Source: Bradyrhizobium erythrophlei
GTDB taxonomy: Bacteria; Pseudomonadota; Alphaproteobacteria; Rhizobiales; Xanthobacteraceae
Assembly (NCBI GenBank): GCA_900129675.1
Contig: FSRD01000001.1
Location: 3,709,501-3,773,500 of the forward strand
Direction: 5' to 3'
Length of the DNA: 64,000 nucleotides
Shown in pieces: positions 1 through 8,739 of the stretch. The notes beneath the pieces were generated by a model. That model was not told the DNA's origin. It saw only the letters and a program-made list of their open reading frames with translations, and searched no databases. Both the position numbers and the translations under genes were made by a program. Numbering within the stretch: the first letter of the stretch is position 1; every line of letters starts with the position of its first letter.

Positions 1-2
1 CG

Positions 3-311
3 GTCAATCTGAAGGGCCATTTCCCCGGCTTCAAGATCTGGTCGCGGGCGCAGGCCGATATCGATCGGGTCTGCACCATCTGGCGCGAATGCCTGGCCGA
101 ATCGGGCGGGCCGTTTCTGTTCGGCGAACGCACCATGGCGGACGCGATGTATGCGCCCGTCGTGACCCGCTTCATGACCTATGACGTGAAGCTCGACCCG
201 AAGCTGGCGGCCTACGCCAAGACGATCATGGCCATGCCGGAAATGCAGCAGTGGATCGAGGCCGCCAAGGCCGAGCCGGCCGATATCGAGGAACTCGAGG
301 TCGAATATTAG
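3..311 (+). CDS. Glutathione S-transferase family protein, C-terminal part (cut by window start)
   Basis: The reading frame is open from the window edge to a TAG and encodes about 102 residues. The helical segment with GPFLFGERTMADAMYAPVV is the usual GST C-terminal domain signature (SPFLFG-x-FSxADAMYAPVV type), followed by the late PEMQQWIEAA helix seen in bacterial GSTs. The N-terminal thioredoxin-like glutathione-binding domain lies outside the window, so substrate class cannot be judged. The role is expected to be cytosolic glutathione conjugation or a related detoxification step. The family call is confident; the specific function is unknown. Confidence 0.85.
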   Translation, partial: VNLKGHFPGFKIWSRAQADIDRVCTIWRECLAESGGPFLFGERTMADAMYAPVVTRFMTYDVKLDPKLAAYAKTIMAMPEMQQWIEAAKAEPADIEELEVEY

Positions 312-635
312 GCAATGCGCGCGGCGCGTTGCCCGTTTGAAGGGCTCAAGCAGCCGGCAGGGTTTGCTCAAGGCCGGTGCTGCCGACGATATGCGCGCCG
401 CCCTTGTTGCCGGGTCGCAGACGGCGCGCCGGCAATCGCCCAACTCGAATTCCGGTATCTCGCCAAGCGCTTCGGCGGCTTTGCGGCGGCGATCGTCAAA
501 ATCGCCGCAGTGCAGCGCGGCTGGCGTGATTTTCGCATAGCACCATGCAGCCGTGAACGCGACGATGCGACGCTGCCGAAAATTTGGACGCTGAGCTGCG
601 CCGCGATCTCGCCAATGAGAACTGTGGAGGCTTCA
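312..635. other. Intergenic region without a supported gene
   Basis: About 320 bases separate the GST stop from the cupin start. Open frames here are arginine/proline/cysteine-rich and look like GC-rich chance frames; one runs into the cupin gene in frame but has no ribosome-binding site. I see no RNA gene. A GTGGAGG Shine-Dalgarno at about 624-630 belongs to the cupin gene. Confidence 0.5.
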
Positions 636-1070
636 ATGAATCAGCACGCTGTCGTCAGCAAATTTTCCCACGTCAAACCTGGCGATACCGAATTCAAGGG
701 CGGGGGTCTGCGCGACTTCTTCCTGTATCGCGACCTTGGCATCGCCGACGCCACCGGCGGCCAGGTGATCTGCCATCTGGTCAAGGCCAACCCCGATCTG
801 CCCCCCGAGGAAGGCACCGGCTGGCACAAGCATCTGTGCGATTTCCAGATCGTGATCATGACCAAGGGCTGGGCTCGCTTCATGTACGAGGACAAGTCGA
901 CCCTGGTGCAGGCCGGCGACGTCGTGCATCAGCAGCCGGGCATCACGCACTATTTGTACGATTACTCCGAGGACATGGAGTATCTGGAAATCGTCAGCCC
1001 CGCCGACTTCAAGACCGTCGACGTGCCGCCGGCCGTCGACAAGGTGCCGCCGCCGACGCCCTGGAAGTGA
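636..1070 (+). CDS. Cupin domain protein
   Basis: The 144-residue protein has a single cupin barrel. Metal-binding motif 1 is visible as GTGWHKHLCDFQIVIMTKGWA and motif 2 as GDVVHQQPGITHYLYDY, with His and Glu/Gln residues placed for metal coordination. It is cytosolic, with no signal peptide. The start was chosen at ATG 636 because GTGGAGG lies 6 bases upstream; an in-frame extension to 315 has low-complexity arginine-rich sequence and no ribosome site. Small cupins like this act as enzymes or ligand sensors; nothing in the neighbourhood fixes the substrate. Confidence 0.8.
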   Translation: MNQHAVVSKFSHVKPGDTEFKGGGLRDFFLYRDLGIADATGGQVICHLVKANPDLPPEEGTGWHKHLCDFQIVIMTKGWARFMYEDKSTLVQAGDVVHQQPGITHYLYDYSEDMEYLEIVSPADFKTVDVPPAVDKVPPPTPWK

Positions 1071-1274
1071 CGGATTTGTCGTCGCCGGAGGAATTAACTT
1101 TTGTCGTCGGACGCCGGGTGCAGCCGATTGTCGTGGTGCTGGATATGGTGCGTCGCCTGCGACTGCGGTCGACATCTAGCCGTGAACAGGGGAGTACAGC
1201 ACTCGACCGCTGATTCGGACGCGCTTCGTTCCGTCGGCGTTCCGAACCTTAAGACGGCGCTCGTCCCCGTCGCA

Positions 1275-1520
1275 TTATGGCACAATGCGCGGCGCGTCAG
1301 GCTGTGCCTGCTGTTTGAAGCGGGGCAGCCGCCATCCAATGACCGTCGCTTCCACTGGGCCGCCGGTCCTGTCATTGCGCCATTGACCATCGATAAAGCG
1401 GCAGGCGAACGGCAGCTGATAGGTGCCGCTGTGATCCTCGCAAAGCACCTCCACCGGCTGTTCCGGTGGCGGTTCGCCGCTGCCGTCGAATTGTGCCAGC
1501 CGCTTTTCGCGCGTTGCCAT
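1275..1520 (-). CDS. Small hypothetical protein
   Basis: An 81-residue cytosolic protein starting MATREKRLAQFDG, chosen over a 28-residue extension to 1604 because the extension looks random and the family-like sequence begins here. It contains a CRFIDGQW segment and a WRLPRF segment and has no signal peptide or membrane helix. I do not recognise a named domain. It is convergent with nothing obvious and stands alone between the cupin gene and the periplasmic coiled-coil gene. The overlapping plus-strand frames are its shadows. Confidence 0.55.
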   Translation of the reverse strand: MATREKRLAQFDGSGEPPPEQPVEVLCEDHSGTYQLPFACRFIDGQWRNDRTGGPVEATVIGWRLPRFKQQAQPDAPRIVP

Positions 1521-1697
1521 CGCATCATTCTCCGTAGCCGGGGCCTGCAAACGTCGGTTTGAGTTCCGCGGCCAAAAGTCTATTGCCTGTATCCACGAAA
1601 CCACAGCGCCCGAATGCGGTATCAGTGTGGTATCTCTGGCGCCGCGCGCAGGCTTCGAGCAATTTGCCGTGATAAACGCTTATTGGATGAGGATTTG

Positions 1698-2090
1698 ATG
1701 ATCGGCCGGACTGTTTTTTTAGTTTTGGCGTTGCTGATGCCCCAGCTCGCCGTGAGCGCCCATGCGCAGGATGTTCCCGGCATCGAAATCTGCACCGTCG
1801 AAAAGACCATGGAGCGGCGGACCAGCTGCCTGCAGAGCAATGTCGACTTCCTGCAGAAGACGATCGGCAAGCTCGGCCTCGACCACCAGCAGAAACTTGA
1901 TGCCGCCAACCGGCAGATCGAAGGACTGAAAAGCGCGCTCGCCGGCCTGCAGAAGATCGTCGACGATCTGCAGGCGGCGCAGAAGAAGACGGCGGAGGAT
2001 TTGAAGAAGAAGGCCGACGCGACGCCCGTCAAAGACGGTACGCCGCCGGCGAAGGATGCTGCGCCGGCAGCGAAGGATGGCGCGAAGTAA
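1698..2090 (+). CDS. Secreted coiled-coil hypothetical protein
   Basis: A 130-residue protein with a clear Sec signal peptide (MIGRTVFLVLALLMPQLAVSAHAQ, cleavage near AHAQ-D). The mature part has two cysteines, then a heptad-rich coiled coil (about residues 45-105, leucines and QKTIGKL/LKSALAGLQKI patterns) and a lysine/alanine/proline-rich tail with repeated PAKDAAPAAKD units. It is predicted periplasmic. The start at 1698 follows GGATGAGGA; an upstream in-frame start at 1614 would bury the signal peptide. Function is unknown. Confidence 0.75.
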   Translation: MIGRTVFLVLALLMPQLAVSAHAQDVPGIEICTVEKTMERRTSCLQSNVDFLQKTIGKLGLDHQQKLDAANRQIEGLKSALAGLQKIVDDLQAAQKKTAEDLKKKADATPVKDGTPPAKDAAPAAKDGAK

Positions 2091-2102
2091 TTCGAACCGC
2101 TA

Positions 2103-2235
2103 ACGCCGTCGTGGCCGGGCATAGCCGTCCGAAGGACGGCGTCGCTTCCGCTCGCCTATGCCCGGGCATCCACGTCCTCCTTGTTGCCGCCAAGACGTGG
2201 ATGCCCGGCACAAGGCCGGGCATGACGATGTTGAA
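2103..2235. repeat. Dispersed palindromic repeat, CCGGGCAT-type
   Basis: The interval is built from nested inverted repeats: GCCGGGCATAGCCG / CGCCTATGCCCGGGC and CCGGGCATCCACGTC / GACGTGGATGCCCGG, followed by a further GCCGGGCATGAC. It lies between two convergent genes, so it may also act as a bidirectional terminator. The sequence type is one I associate with repeated intergenic palindromes of Bradyrhizobium; copy number cannot be counted from this window. Confidence 0.7.
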
Positions 2236-2249
2236 ACAGGGCTACCTGG

Positions 2250-3482
2250 TCAGCTGTTCTTCTCGCCGCTCATCACCGGCCCGAAGCGTTCCCAGGTCTC
2301 GCCCTTGAAGCGCATCATCTGAAGCTGCTCGAGAGGGGCAAAATCCGTCGGGCTGGTCTTGATCTTGGTACCCGGCAGGAAGATTCCGATCTCGAAATTC
2401 AGGTTCGCGGCCTGCTTCATGACGTTCTCGCGGGTGAGATCGTCACCGCACTGCCGCAACACCTGCTCGAGGCCCTTGGCAACGCCATAGGCGAACACGG
2501 TCGCCGCGTCGTCCTGGTCGCCTTCCGGATACCATTTGGTCATGAACGCCCGCCACTCGTTCATGGGCGGATCGTTCTTCCAATCGGGATCCTTGGGATC
2601 CTTCAGATAGGCGGTGGAGAGAATGCCCTGGCTGTTCTCGTAACCGGCCGGTTTCATCACGCCGCCGATCGAACCCGACACGTTGGTGAGGAAATGGACC
2701 GGGTGCCAATCCAGTTCGGCGATCTTCTTGATCGCCTGCGCGGCAAATTTAGGCGTGGCGATGTTGATGAAGATGTCGGGGTTAGCGCCCTTGATCTGGA
2801 CCACCTGGGAATCCACCGTCGGCGAAGCGGTCTCGTAGGACGATTCTATGACGATCAGCTTGTTGGCCTGGTCGCCGAGGCCGTCGCGAAGCCCGATGAC
2901 ATAGTCCTTGCCGAAATCGTCGTTCTGATAGAGCACGCCGATCGTCTTGCCCGGATAGTTCTTCAGGATGTAGGCGGCGTAGATCCGCGCTTCGGTCTGG
3001 TAGTTGGGCTGCCAGCCCATGGTCCAGGGAAAGTTCTTCGGATCGTTCCATTTGGCCGCACCGGTCGAGACGAAGATCTGCGGCACCTTCTTGGCGTTCA
3101 TGTATTTCTGGATCGCGGTATTGCCCGGCGTGCCCAGCGGATTGAAGATCAACAGCACCTCGTCGGATTCGACGAGCTTGCGCGCCTGCTCGACCGTCTT
3201 CGGCGGGCTGTAACCGTCGTCATAGCTGATAAAATTGATCTTGCGGCCGTTGATGCCGCCTTCGGAATTGAGCTTGTTGAAATAGGCCGCTTCGGTCTTT
3301 CCGATCGTGGCATAGGCGGACGCGGGGCCCGAATAGGGCATGATGTTGCCGATCTTGATCTCGGTATCGGTCGCGCCTGGATCGTATTTCTTCTGGGCAT
3401 TGGCTGAACTTGCGACCGCAACCGCGAGAAGTCCCGCAAAGCATACGGATGTGGCATGGCTCAAGACACGGTAGTGCATCAT
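2250..3482 (-). CDS. ABC transporter substrate-binding protein (LivJ/LivK-like, Peripla_BP_6)
   Basis: A 410-residue periplasmic binding protein with an N-terminal Sec signal peptide ending in SSANAQ. The mature protein shows the type I fold hallmarks of branched-chain amino-acid and aromatic-compound binding proteins: EIKIGNIMPYSGPASAYATIG near the start, GGINGRKINFISYDDGYSPPKTVEQARKLVE, and YQNDDFGKDYVIGLRDGLG in the middle. Such proteins capture a ligand in the periplasm for an ABC permease. No permease or ATPase genes adjoin it, so it is an orphan and the ligand is unknown. Length is normal. Confidence 0.88.
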   Translation of the reverse strand: MMHYRVLSHATSVCFAGLLAVAVASSANAQKKYDPGATDTEIKIGNIMPYSGPASAYATIGKTEAAYFNKLNSEGGINGRKINFISYDDGYSPPKTVEQARKLVESDEVLLIFNPLGTPGNTAIQKYMNAKKVPQIFVSTGAAKWNDPKNFPWTMGWQPNYQTEARIYAAYILKNYPGKTIGVLYQNDDFGKDYVIGLRDGLGDQANKLIVIESSYETASPTVDSQVVQIKGANPDIFINIATPKFAAQAIKKIAELDWHPVHFLTNVSGSIGGVMKPAGYENSQGILSTAYLKDPKDPDWKNDPPMNEWRAFMTKWYPEGDQDDAATVFAYGVAKGLEQVLRQCGDDLTRENVMKQAANLNFEIGIFLPGTKIKTSPTDFAPLEQLQMMRFKGETWERFGPVMSGEKNS

Positions 3483-3724
3483 CGTCCTCCCTGACGTGCT
3501 GGCCGAGGCTCATGCAGTCTTGATTAGTGGGCAGCTTAAAGTGAGCCGTCGGATCAATGCAGGATTGCAGTATGCACGATTGGGAACATGTTACCAGTGC
3601 TGGCAATTCCGCTTGGCGGAACAGGCAGCGGTTCCGGCAAGCGCGAAGATGAGAGCAAGGACTGTCAAATGAAGCGCGACGCAAACGAGCATGATGCGGT
3701 TGCTTCGAATGAAGGCCGTCATCC

Positions 3725-4561
3725 ATGAATCCAGCCCAGAAAGCGCTCTGGTATATCGAAAGCCATCTGGCACAGCCGTTGACGCTCGACGAGATCGCCG
3801 CCATCGGCGGCGTCTCGCGCTTTCACATGGTGCGGGCGTTCGCCGCTGCGACGGGATTTCCGGTCATGCGCTATGTGCGTGCCCGGCGTCTCAGCGAGGC
3901 GGCGCGCGCGCTCGCCAACGGCGCACCCGACATTCTCAGCCTCGCGCTGGATGCGGACTACGGCTCTCACGAAGCATTCACCCGCGCGTTCCGCGACCAC
4001 TTTGGCGTGACGCCGGAAATGGTTCGCGCCGCAACATGCCCGGATAAACTCAAGCTTCAGGAGCCGATCAAGATGGACTCAACCGCACTCGACCATCTCA
4101 AGCCGCCGCGTTTTGAAACCAGCAAGCCGTTGCTCGTCGCCGGCATCGGCGAACGGATCACCCACGATAACCAGGGCGCCGGCATTCCCAACCAGTGGCA
4201 GCGCTTTCACCAGTCGGTGGACAACATTCCCGGCCGGATCGGGCAGGTCGCCTACGGCGTCTGCTGCAACGGCGACGACGCCGGAAATTTCGACTACATC
4301 GCCGGCGTCGAAGTGACGGATTTTTCCGACCTGCCGCGCGAATTCAGCCGGGTGCGGATTCCCGAACAGAAATACGCGGTGTTCACCCACAGCGAGCACA
4401 TCTCGACCATCCGCCGCACCGTCAACACGATCTGGAATCACTGGCTGCCGATGTCCGGGCTGAAAGCGGCCGACGCGCCGAACTTCGAACGCTATGACGA
4501 AAAGTTCGACCCGCTCACCGGCGATGGCGGGCTCGAAATCTGGATCCCGGTGAAGGAGTAG
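3725..4561 (+). CDS. AraC family regulator with C-terminal GyrI-like effector domain
   Basis: The 278-residue protein begins with two AraC-type helix-turn-helices (about residues 5-105; LTLDEIAAIGGVSRFHMVRAF and SLALDADYGSHEAFTRAFRDHFGVTPEMVR). Residues about 130-278 form a GyrI/Rob-type domain (LLVAGIGERITHDN, YGVCCNGDDAGNFDYIAGVEV, YAVFTHSEHISTIRRTVNTIW) that usually binds small hydrophobic or cationic effectors. This HTH-first order matches Rob/SoxS-like multidrug regulators. It is cytosolic and stands alone, divergent from the binding-protein gene across about 240 bases, which it might regulate; that link is inference only. Confidence 0.9.
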   Translation: MNPAQKALWYIESHLAQPLTLDEIAAIGGVSRFHMVRAFAAATGFPVMRYVRARRLSEAARALANGAPDILSLALDADYGSHEAFTRAFRDHFGVTPEMVRAATCPDKLKLQEPIKMDSTALDHLKPPRFETSKPLLVAGIGERITHDNQGAGIPNQWQRFHQSVDNIPGRIGQVAYGVCCNGDDAGNFDYIAGVEVTDFSDLPREFSRVRIPEQKYAVFTHSEHISTIRRTVNTIWNHWLPMSGLKAADAPNFERYDEKFDPLTGDGGLEIWIPVKE

Positions 4562-4565
4562 GATC

Positions 4566-4648
4566 GTAGGATGGGTAGAGCGCCTTCGCGAAACCCATCA
4601 CCTTCACCGACGATAGCGATGGGTTTCGCAAGCGCTCTACCCATCCAA
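4566..4648. repeat. Long hairpin repeat after the AraC gene
   Basis: GGATGGGTAGAGCGC...GCGAAACCCATC is followed after about 20 bases by GATGGGTTTCGC...GCGCTCTACCCATCC, giving two 27-base arms with a small mismatch. It lies just downstream of the regulator stop and can serve as a terminator; it also resembles mobile intergenic palindromes of Bradyrhizobium. Confidence 0.65.
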
Positions 4649-4789
4649 CGGACCGCTCAGCGTTGCCATCGCCAACTGCGTCGCCTTGCACGCAAGCGAA
4701 ATCTTGCAAAACGGCCGCGACAAAACAACGCGACGGGCAAATCACCCAAAACCTGTCCAGCCCTCGCGCGAAAAATATTTCTGTTTTTC

Positions 4790-5250
4790 CGAAATGCAAA
4801 TCAGTCTATTGATTTGCCCGTCTCACCCGACAAGAGGGGCGGCTCGCGATCGTCACGAACGCGCGGTGGGATGCGGTGGACGCGGATGCTGCGACTGACG
4901 AGCGCGGCTGACGCGGACGGCGAAAGCGTGTGGTCCCGGCGCCCGACGCTGGCGTCAAGTTCGTGAGAAGCAGGCTTCTCGCGGGCGATGGTGGCAAAAG
5001 AGCCCGGCTCACCAAGGAGAGCGCGCCATAAGCCGTAAAACCATTGCGCAGGGAAGGCCGGATGCTCTCCGCTGAACCTGTATGCTCGTGTGCGTATTTT
5101 CTTGTGCAGCTTTGCACACGAGACCGCGGGTGCAGCGCGCACCCGGCTTTCCCTGCGCCCTCTTCTTTCGGGGGACAGCGTTCGTGCAAGACCTTGGGCG
5201 TATCGCGTCGCGAGATCACGGAGCCGCGTTTGCAAACGAAGCTTTCGCCA
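4790..5250. repeat. Large dispersed intergenic repeat (about 0.45 kb)
   Basis: This stretch has open frames on both strands but none with a credible start or codon use; the minus-strand frames give arginine/serine/proline-rich proteins. Phrases such as LLTNLTPASGAG and SAESIRPSLRNGFTAYGAL are ones I associate with spurious predicted proteins repeated many times in Bradyrhizobium and Rhodopseudomonas genomes. I therefore treat it as a dispersed repeat and not as a gene. It separates the AraC gene from the lactonase gene. Confidence 0.6.
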
Positions 5251-5392
5251 TCGCCCGTCCCGGTAATACCTGTTGCGCGTGCCGTCGGCTTGGCAAGCGA
5301 TAGCGACTTTGCCATAACCTTGCGCAACGAAGTTGCGCGTGCGGGATCCAGCCAAAATCCGCCTGCAGCCAAAAGCAAGCCGGGAGGATTTC

Positions 5393-6319
5393 ATGGCCAA
5401 TGTCCGCGTTCTCGCTACCGATCTGGAGTTTCCGGAGGGGCCGGTGGTGATGCCGGATGGCTCCGTGGTGCTGGTCGAAATTCGCGGCAAGCGGCTGACG
5501 CGGGTTTATCCGGATGGGCGCAAGGAGGTCGTTGCGGAAATTCCCGGCGGGCCGAACGGCGCAGCACTTGGGCCCGACGGCAAGATGTACATCTGCAACA
5601 ATGGCGGGTTCAGCTGGATTCCGACCAAAAATACCATCATGCCGGGACCGCAGCCCGACGACTATGTCGGCGGCTCGATCCAGCGCATCGATCTGCAAAG
5701 CGGCAAGGTCGAGACCGTCGTCGACAAATGCGGCGAGCATGCCTTGCGGGGGCCGAACGATCTCGTGTTCGACCGGCATGGCGGGCTGTGGTTCTCCGAT
5801 CTCGGCAAGCGGCGCGCCCGCGACATGGATGTCGGCGCGTTCTACTACCTCAAGCCGGGCATGAAGGAGATCGTCGAGGGCGTGCACGGTATCCTGCCGG
5901 CCAACGGCATCGGGCTGTCGCCGGACGAACACACCGTCTATATCGCGGAGACCCCGACCGCGCGGCTGTGGGCCTACGAAATCTCCGAGCCCGGCACGGT
6001 GAAGCCGCGCGACGTGATCTATCGCGGCGAACGCGGCAAGCCGATCGCGGGCCTCGGCGGCTACCAGATGTTCGACTCGCTTGCGGTCGAGGCGTCCGGC
6101 AATGTCTGCGTGGCGACGCTGATTTCCGGCTGCATCTCCGTGATCGCGCCCGATGGCACCCTGGTCGAGCAGGTGCCGACCGGCGATCGCGTCACCACCA
6201 ACATCGCCTTCGGCGGGCCCGACCTGAAGACCGCCTACATCACGCTGTCAGGCAAGGGCGAACTGATCGCGATGGACTGGGCCCGGCCCGGGCTGGCGCT
6301 GAATTTTTTGAACAAGTGA
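5393..6319 (+). CDS. SMP-30/gluconolactonase-like beta-propeller protein
   Basis: The 308-residue protein shows the six-bladed propeller pattern of SMP-30/lactonases: LEFPEGPVVMPDGSVVLVEI at the N-terminus (metal-binding Glu), GGPNGAALGPDGKMYICNNGG, LRGPNDLVFDRHGGLWFSDLG (metal-ligand Asn), and PANGIGLSPDEHTVYIAET (metal-ligand Asn). These enzymes hydrolyse sugar or xenobiotic lactones using a divalent metal. The start at 5393 follows GGGAGGA; a 20-residue extension to 5333 lies in repeat DNA. No signal peptide is seen, so it is cytosolic. Substrate is unknown. Confidence 0.87.
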   Translation: MANVRVLATDLEFPEGPVVMPDGSVVLVEIRGKRLTRVYPDGRKEVVAEIPGGPNGAALGPDGKMYICNNGGFSWIPTKNTIMPGPQPDDYVGGSIQRIDLQSGKVETVVDKCGEHALRGPNDLVFDRHGGLWFSDLGKRRARDMDVGAFYYLKPGMKEIVEGVHGILPANGIGLSPDEHTVYIAETPTARLWAYEISEPGTVKPRDVIYRGERGKPIAGLGGYQMFDSLAVEASGNVCVATLISGCISVIAPDGTLVEQVPTGDRVTTNIAFGGPDLKTAYITLSGKGELIAMDWARPGLALNFLNK

Positions 6320-6334
6320 CGATTGCGAAAAACG

Positions 6335-6455
6335 CAGTCGTCATTCCGGGGCGATGCGAAGCATCGAACCCGGAATCTCGAGATTCCGGGTCTGGTGCTA
6401 GCGCACCATCCCGGAATGACGGAGAATGGATTGCTTCGCTGCGCTCGCAATGACG
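6335..6455. repeat. Dispersed palindromic repeat, CCCGGAAT-type
   Basis: Nested inverted repeats (GTCATTCCGGG ... CCCGGAATGAC; AACCCGGAATCTC / GAGATTCCGGGT) fill the gap between the lactonase and acetyltransferase genes, followed by a GCTCGCAATGAC motif from a second repeat family. The same CCCGGAAT/ATTCCGGG core recurs at 13590-13685. Confidence 0.75.
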
Positions 6456-6476
6456 CCGTGAGAAACGGAGTTCTGA

Positions 6477-7070
6477 ATGCCCTGGCTTGAACCGGTTACC
6501 CTTTACGGCACGCATGCACGGCTCGAGCCGCTGTCGCAGGATCATTGCGACGGGTTGACCGAAGCCGTGAAGGACGGCGAGCTCTGGAAGCTCTGGTACA
6601 CTTCCGTTCCAACCGCCGAGGGCATGCTTAGGGAAATCGACCGCCGGCTGGGCCTGCAGGCGGCGGGGTCGATGCTGCCGTGGACGGTGTTTGATGCCGG
6701 CGGCGGAATCGCGGGCATGACGACCTACATGAACGTCGATACGACGAACCGCCGCGTCGAGATCGGCTCGACCTGGTACGCCAAACGTGTGCAGCGCAGC
6801 GGCGTCAATACCCAGTGCAAATTGCTGCTGCTGACGCACGCCTTTGAGTACCTCGATTGCATTGCGGTCGAGTTCCGCAGCCATTTTTTCAATCATCAGA
6901 GCCGCCGCGGCATCGAACGCCTGGGTGCCAAGCAGGACGGCATTCTGCGCAGCCACTCGATCGCGCCGAACGGCACATTGCGCGACACCGTCGTGTACAG
7001 CATTATCGCCAGCGAATGGCCGACGGTGAAGGCGCATCTCAACTATCAACTCAACGAAAAGGCGCGGTAA
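6477..7070 (+). CDS. GNAT family N-acetyltransferase (RimJ/RimL-type)
   Basis: A 197-residue cytosolic protein starting MPWLEPVTLYGTHARLEPLS, the typical beginning of RimJ/RimL-like acetyltransferases. The middle has WTVFDAGGGIAGMTTYMNV and RRVEIGSTWYAKRVQRSGVNTQCKLLLLTHAFE, matching the acetyl-CoA binding strand-helix, and FRSHFFNHQSRRGIERLGAKQDGILR near the end. The acceptor is unknown. It is closely followed (29 bases) by the GMC oxidoreductase gene and may share its transcript. Confidence 0.88.
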   Translation: MPWLEPVTLYGTHARLEPLSQDHCDGLTEAVKDGELWKLWYTSVPTAEGMLREIDRRLGLQAAGSMLPWTVFDAGGGIAGMTTYMNVDTTNRRVEIGSTWYAKRVQRSGVNTQCKLLLLTHAFEYLDCIAVEFRSHFFNHQSRRGIERLGAKQDGILRSHSIAPNGTLRDTVVYSIIASEWPTVKAHLNYQLNEKAR

Positions 7071-7098
7071 CTTCTTCAGCCGCGTTAGAAACGACACG

Positions 7099-8736
7099 AT
7101 GGAAACGTTCGATTACGTGATTATCGGCGCAGGCTCTGCCGGCAGCGTGCTCGCCAACCGGCTCAGCGAGGATCCCGGCACCAGCGTCTGCGTGCTCGAG
7201 GCGGGGCCCAGCGATTGGCATCCCTACATCCATCTGCCGGCCGGCTTCATCAAGACGTTCCACATGAAGAGCGTCAACTGGGCCTACCAGCAGGAGCCCG
7301 GTCCGTGGACCGGCGGTCGCAGCATCTACGCGCCGCGCGGCAAGACGCTCGGCGGCTCGTCGTCGATCAACGGCCATATCTACAACCGTGGCCAGCGCCA
7401 GGATTTCGACACCTGGGCGCAGCTCGGCAATCGCGGCTGGGGCTATCCGGACATCTTGCCTTATTTCAAGCGGCTGGAGCGCCGCGTCGGCGAGGGTGAT
7501 GAAACCTATCGCGGCCGCGACGGTAATCTCACCGTCACCACGATGGACTGGCAGGATCCGCTGTGCGAGGCGTTCATGGCCGGCGCCATCAGCCTCGGCA
7601 TTCCCAGAAACCCTGATTACAACGGCGCGATCCAGGAGGGCGTCTCCTACGCCCAGCGCACCATTCAAAACGGCCTGCGCGTCAGTGCGGCGACCGCGTT
7701 CCTGCATCCGGCGCGGAAGCGGCCCAACGTCCATGTGCGCACGCACGCGCATGTGACCAACATCATCCTCGAAGGCAAGCGCGCGGTCGGCGTGCGCTAC
7801 GTCAAAGGCGGCAAGGGCGGCACGCCGGTCGAGGTCCGCGCCAACAAGGAAGTCATTCTGTCCGGCGGCACCTACAACTCCCCGCAGCTGCTGCAACTGT
7901 CCGGCGTCGGATCGCCGGAACTGTTGCAATCGCTCGGCATCGAGGTGCGTCACGCCTTGCCCGGCGTCGGCGAAGGATTGCAGGATCATTACGCGCCGCG
8001 TTCGGTCGCGCGCGTCAAGAACATAAGGACCATCAATGAGCTCCGGCGCGGCTTAAGCCTGTGGGTCGAGGCGCTGAAATGGGCCACGACCCGGCGCGGC
8101 CTGCTGTCGCTGTCGCCGACCATGGTCTATTGCTTCTGGCATTCGGGCGAGACCACCGAAAGCTCCGATTTGCAGCTGACGTTTACGCCGGCGAGCTACA
8201 AGGAAGGCGTGCAGGGCGAGCTTGAAGACGAGCCCGGCATGACCATCGCGTCCTGGCAGCAGCGGCCGGAGAGCCGCGGCTATGTCCGCGCCCGTTCGGC
8301 CGATCCGTTTGCGCCGCCGATCATCCAGACCAATTATCTCGTCGAAGAACTCGACCGCCGCGTCGTCGTCGCCGGCATGAAGCTGGCGCGGCGGCTGCTC
8401 GGATCTGGCCCGCTGGCGCAGTATTATGCCTATGAGGATTTTCCCGGCCCCAACGTGCAGAGCGACGATGAATTCCTGGCGGCGGCGACCCAGCGTGGCA
8501 CCACCACGTTCCATCCCGGCTGCACCTGCCGGATGGGTCCGGCGGACGCCAAATGGGCCGTGGTCGACGACCAGCTGCGCGTGCACGGGCTGCAGGGCCT
8601 GCGCGTGGTCGACGCCTCGATCATGCCGCGGATGATCTCGGCCAATCTCAATGCCTCGACCTTGATGATCGCCGACAAGGCCTCCGACATGATCCGCGGC
8701 AAGGCCGCGCCGGAGGCGGTGAAGTTCGCGCAGTAA
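7099..8736 (+). CDS. GMC family FAD oxidoreductase (choline/alcohol dehydrogenase-like)
   Basis: The 545-residue flavoprotein has the N-terminal FAD motif DYVIIGAGSAGSVLANRLSE, the GMC signature RGKTLGGSSSINGHIYNRG, the second signature SGGTYNSPQLLQLSGVG, and the C-terminal active-site segment TTFHPGCTCRMGP with the catalytic His, then NLNASTLMIADKASDMI. It resembles BetA-type choline dehydrogenases and alkanol dehydrogenases, which oxidise alcohols with FAD. There is no signal peptide. Betaine genes are not adjacent, so a choline role is not supported. It faces the converging 2Fe-2S gene. Confidence 0.9.
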   Translation: METFDYVIIGAGSAGSVLANRLSEDPGTSVCVLEAGPSDWHPYIHLPAGFIKTFHMKSVNWAYQQEPGPWTGGRSIYAPRGKTLGGSSSINGHIYNRGQRQDFDTWAQLGNRGWGYPDILPYFKRLERRVGEGDETYRGRDGNLTVTTMDWQDPLCEAFMAGAISLGIPRNPDYNGAIQEGVSYAQRTIQNGLRVSAATAFLHPARKRPNVHVRTHAHVTNIILEGKRAVGVRYVKGGKGGTPVEVRANKEVILSGGTYNSPQLLQLSGVGSPELLQSLGIEVRHALPGVGEGLQDHYAPRSVARVKNIRTINELRRGLSLWVEALKWATTRRGLLSLSPTMVYCFWHSGETTESSDLQLTFTPASYKEGVQGELEDEPGMTIASWQQRPESRGYVRARSADPFAPPIIQTNYLVEELDRRVVVAGMKLARRLLGSGPLAQYYAYEDFPGPNVQSDDEFLAAATQRGTTTFHPGCTCRMGPADAKWAVVDDQLRVHGLQGLRVVDASIMPRMISANLNASTLMIADKASDMIRGKAAPEAVKFAQ

Positions 8737-8739
8737 GAG

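Noticed and set aside
5044..6453. A 469-codon frame covering the lactonase gene
   Set aside because: Out of frame with the SMP-30 motifs and starting in the dispersed repeat.
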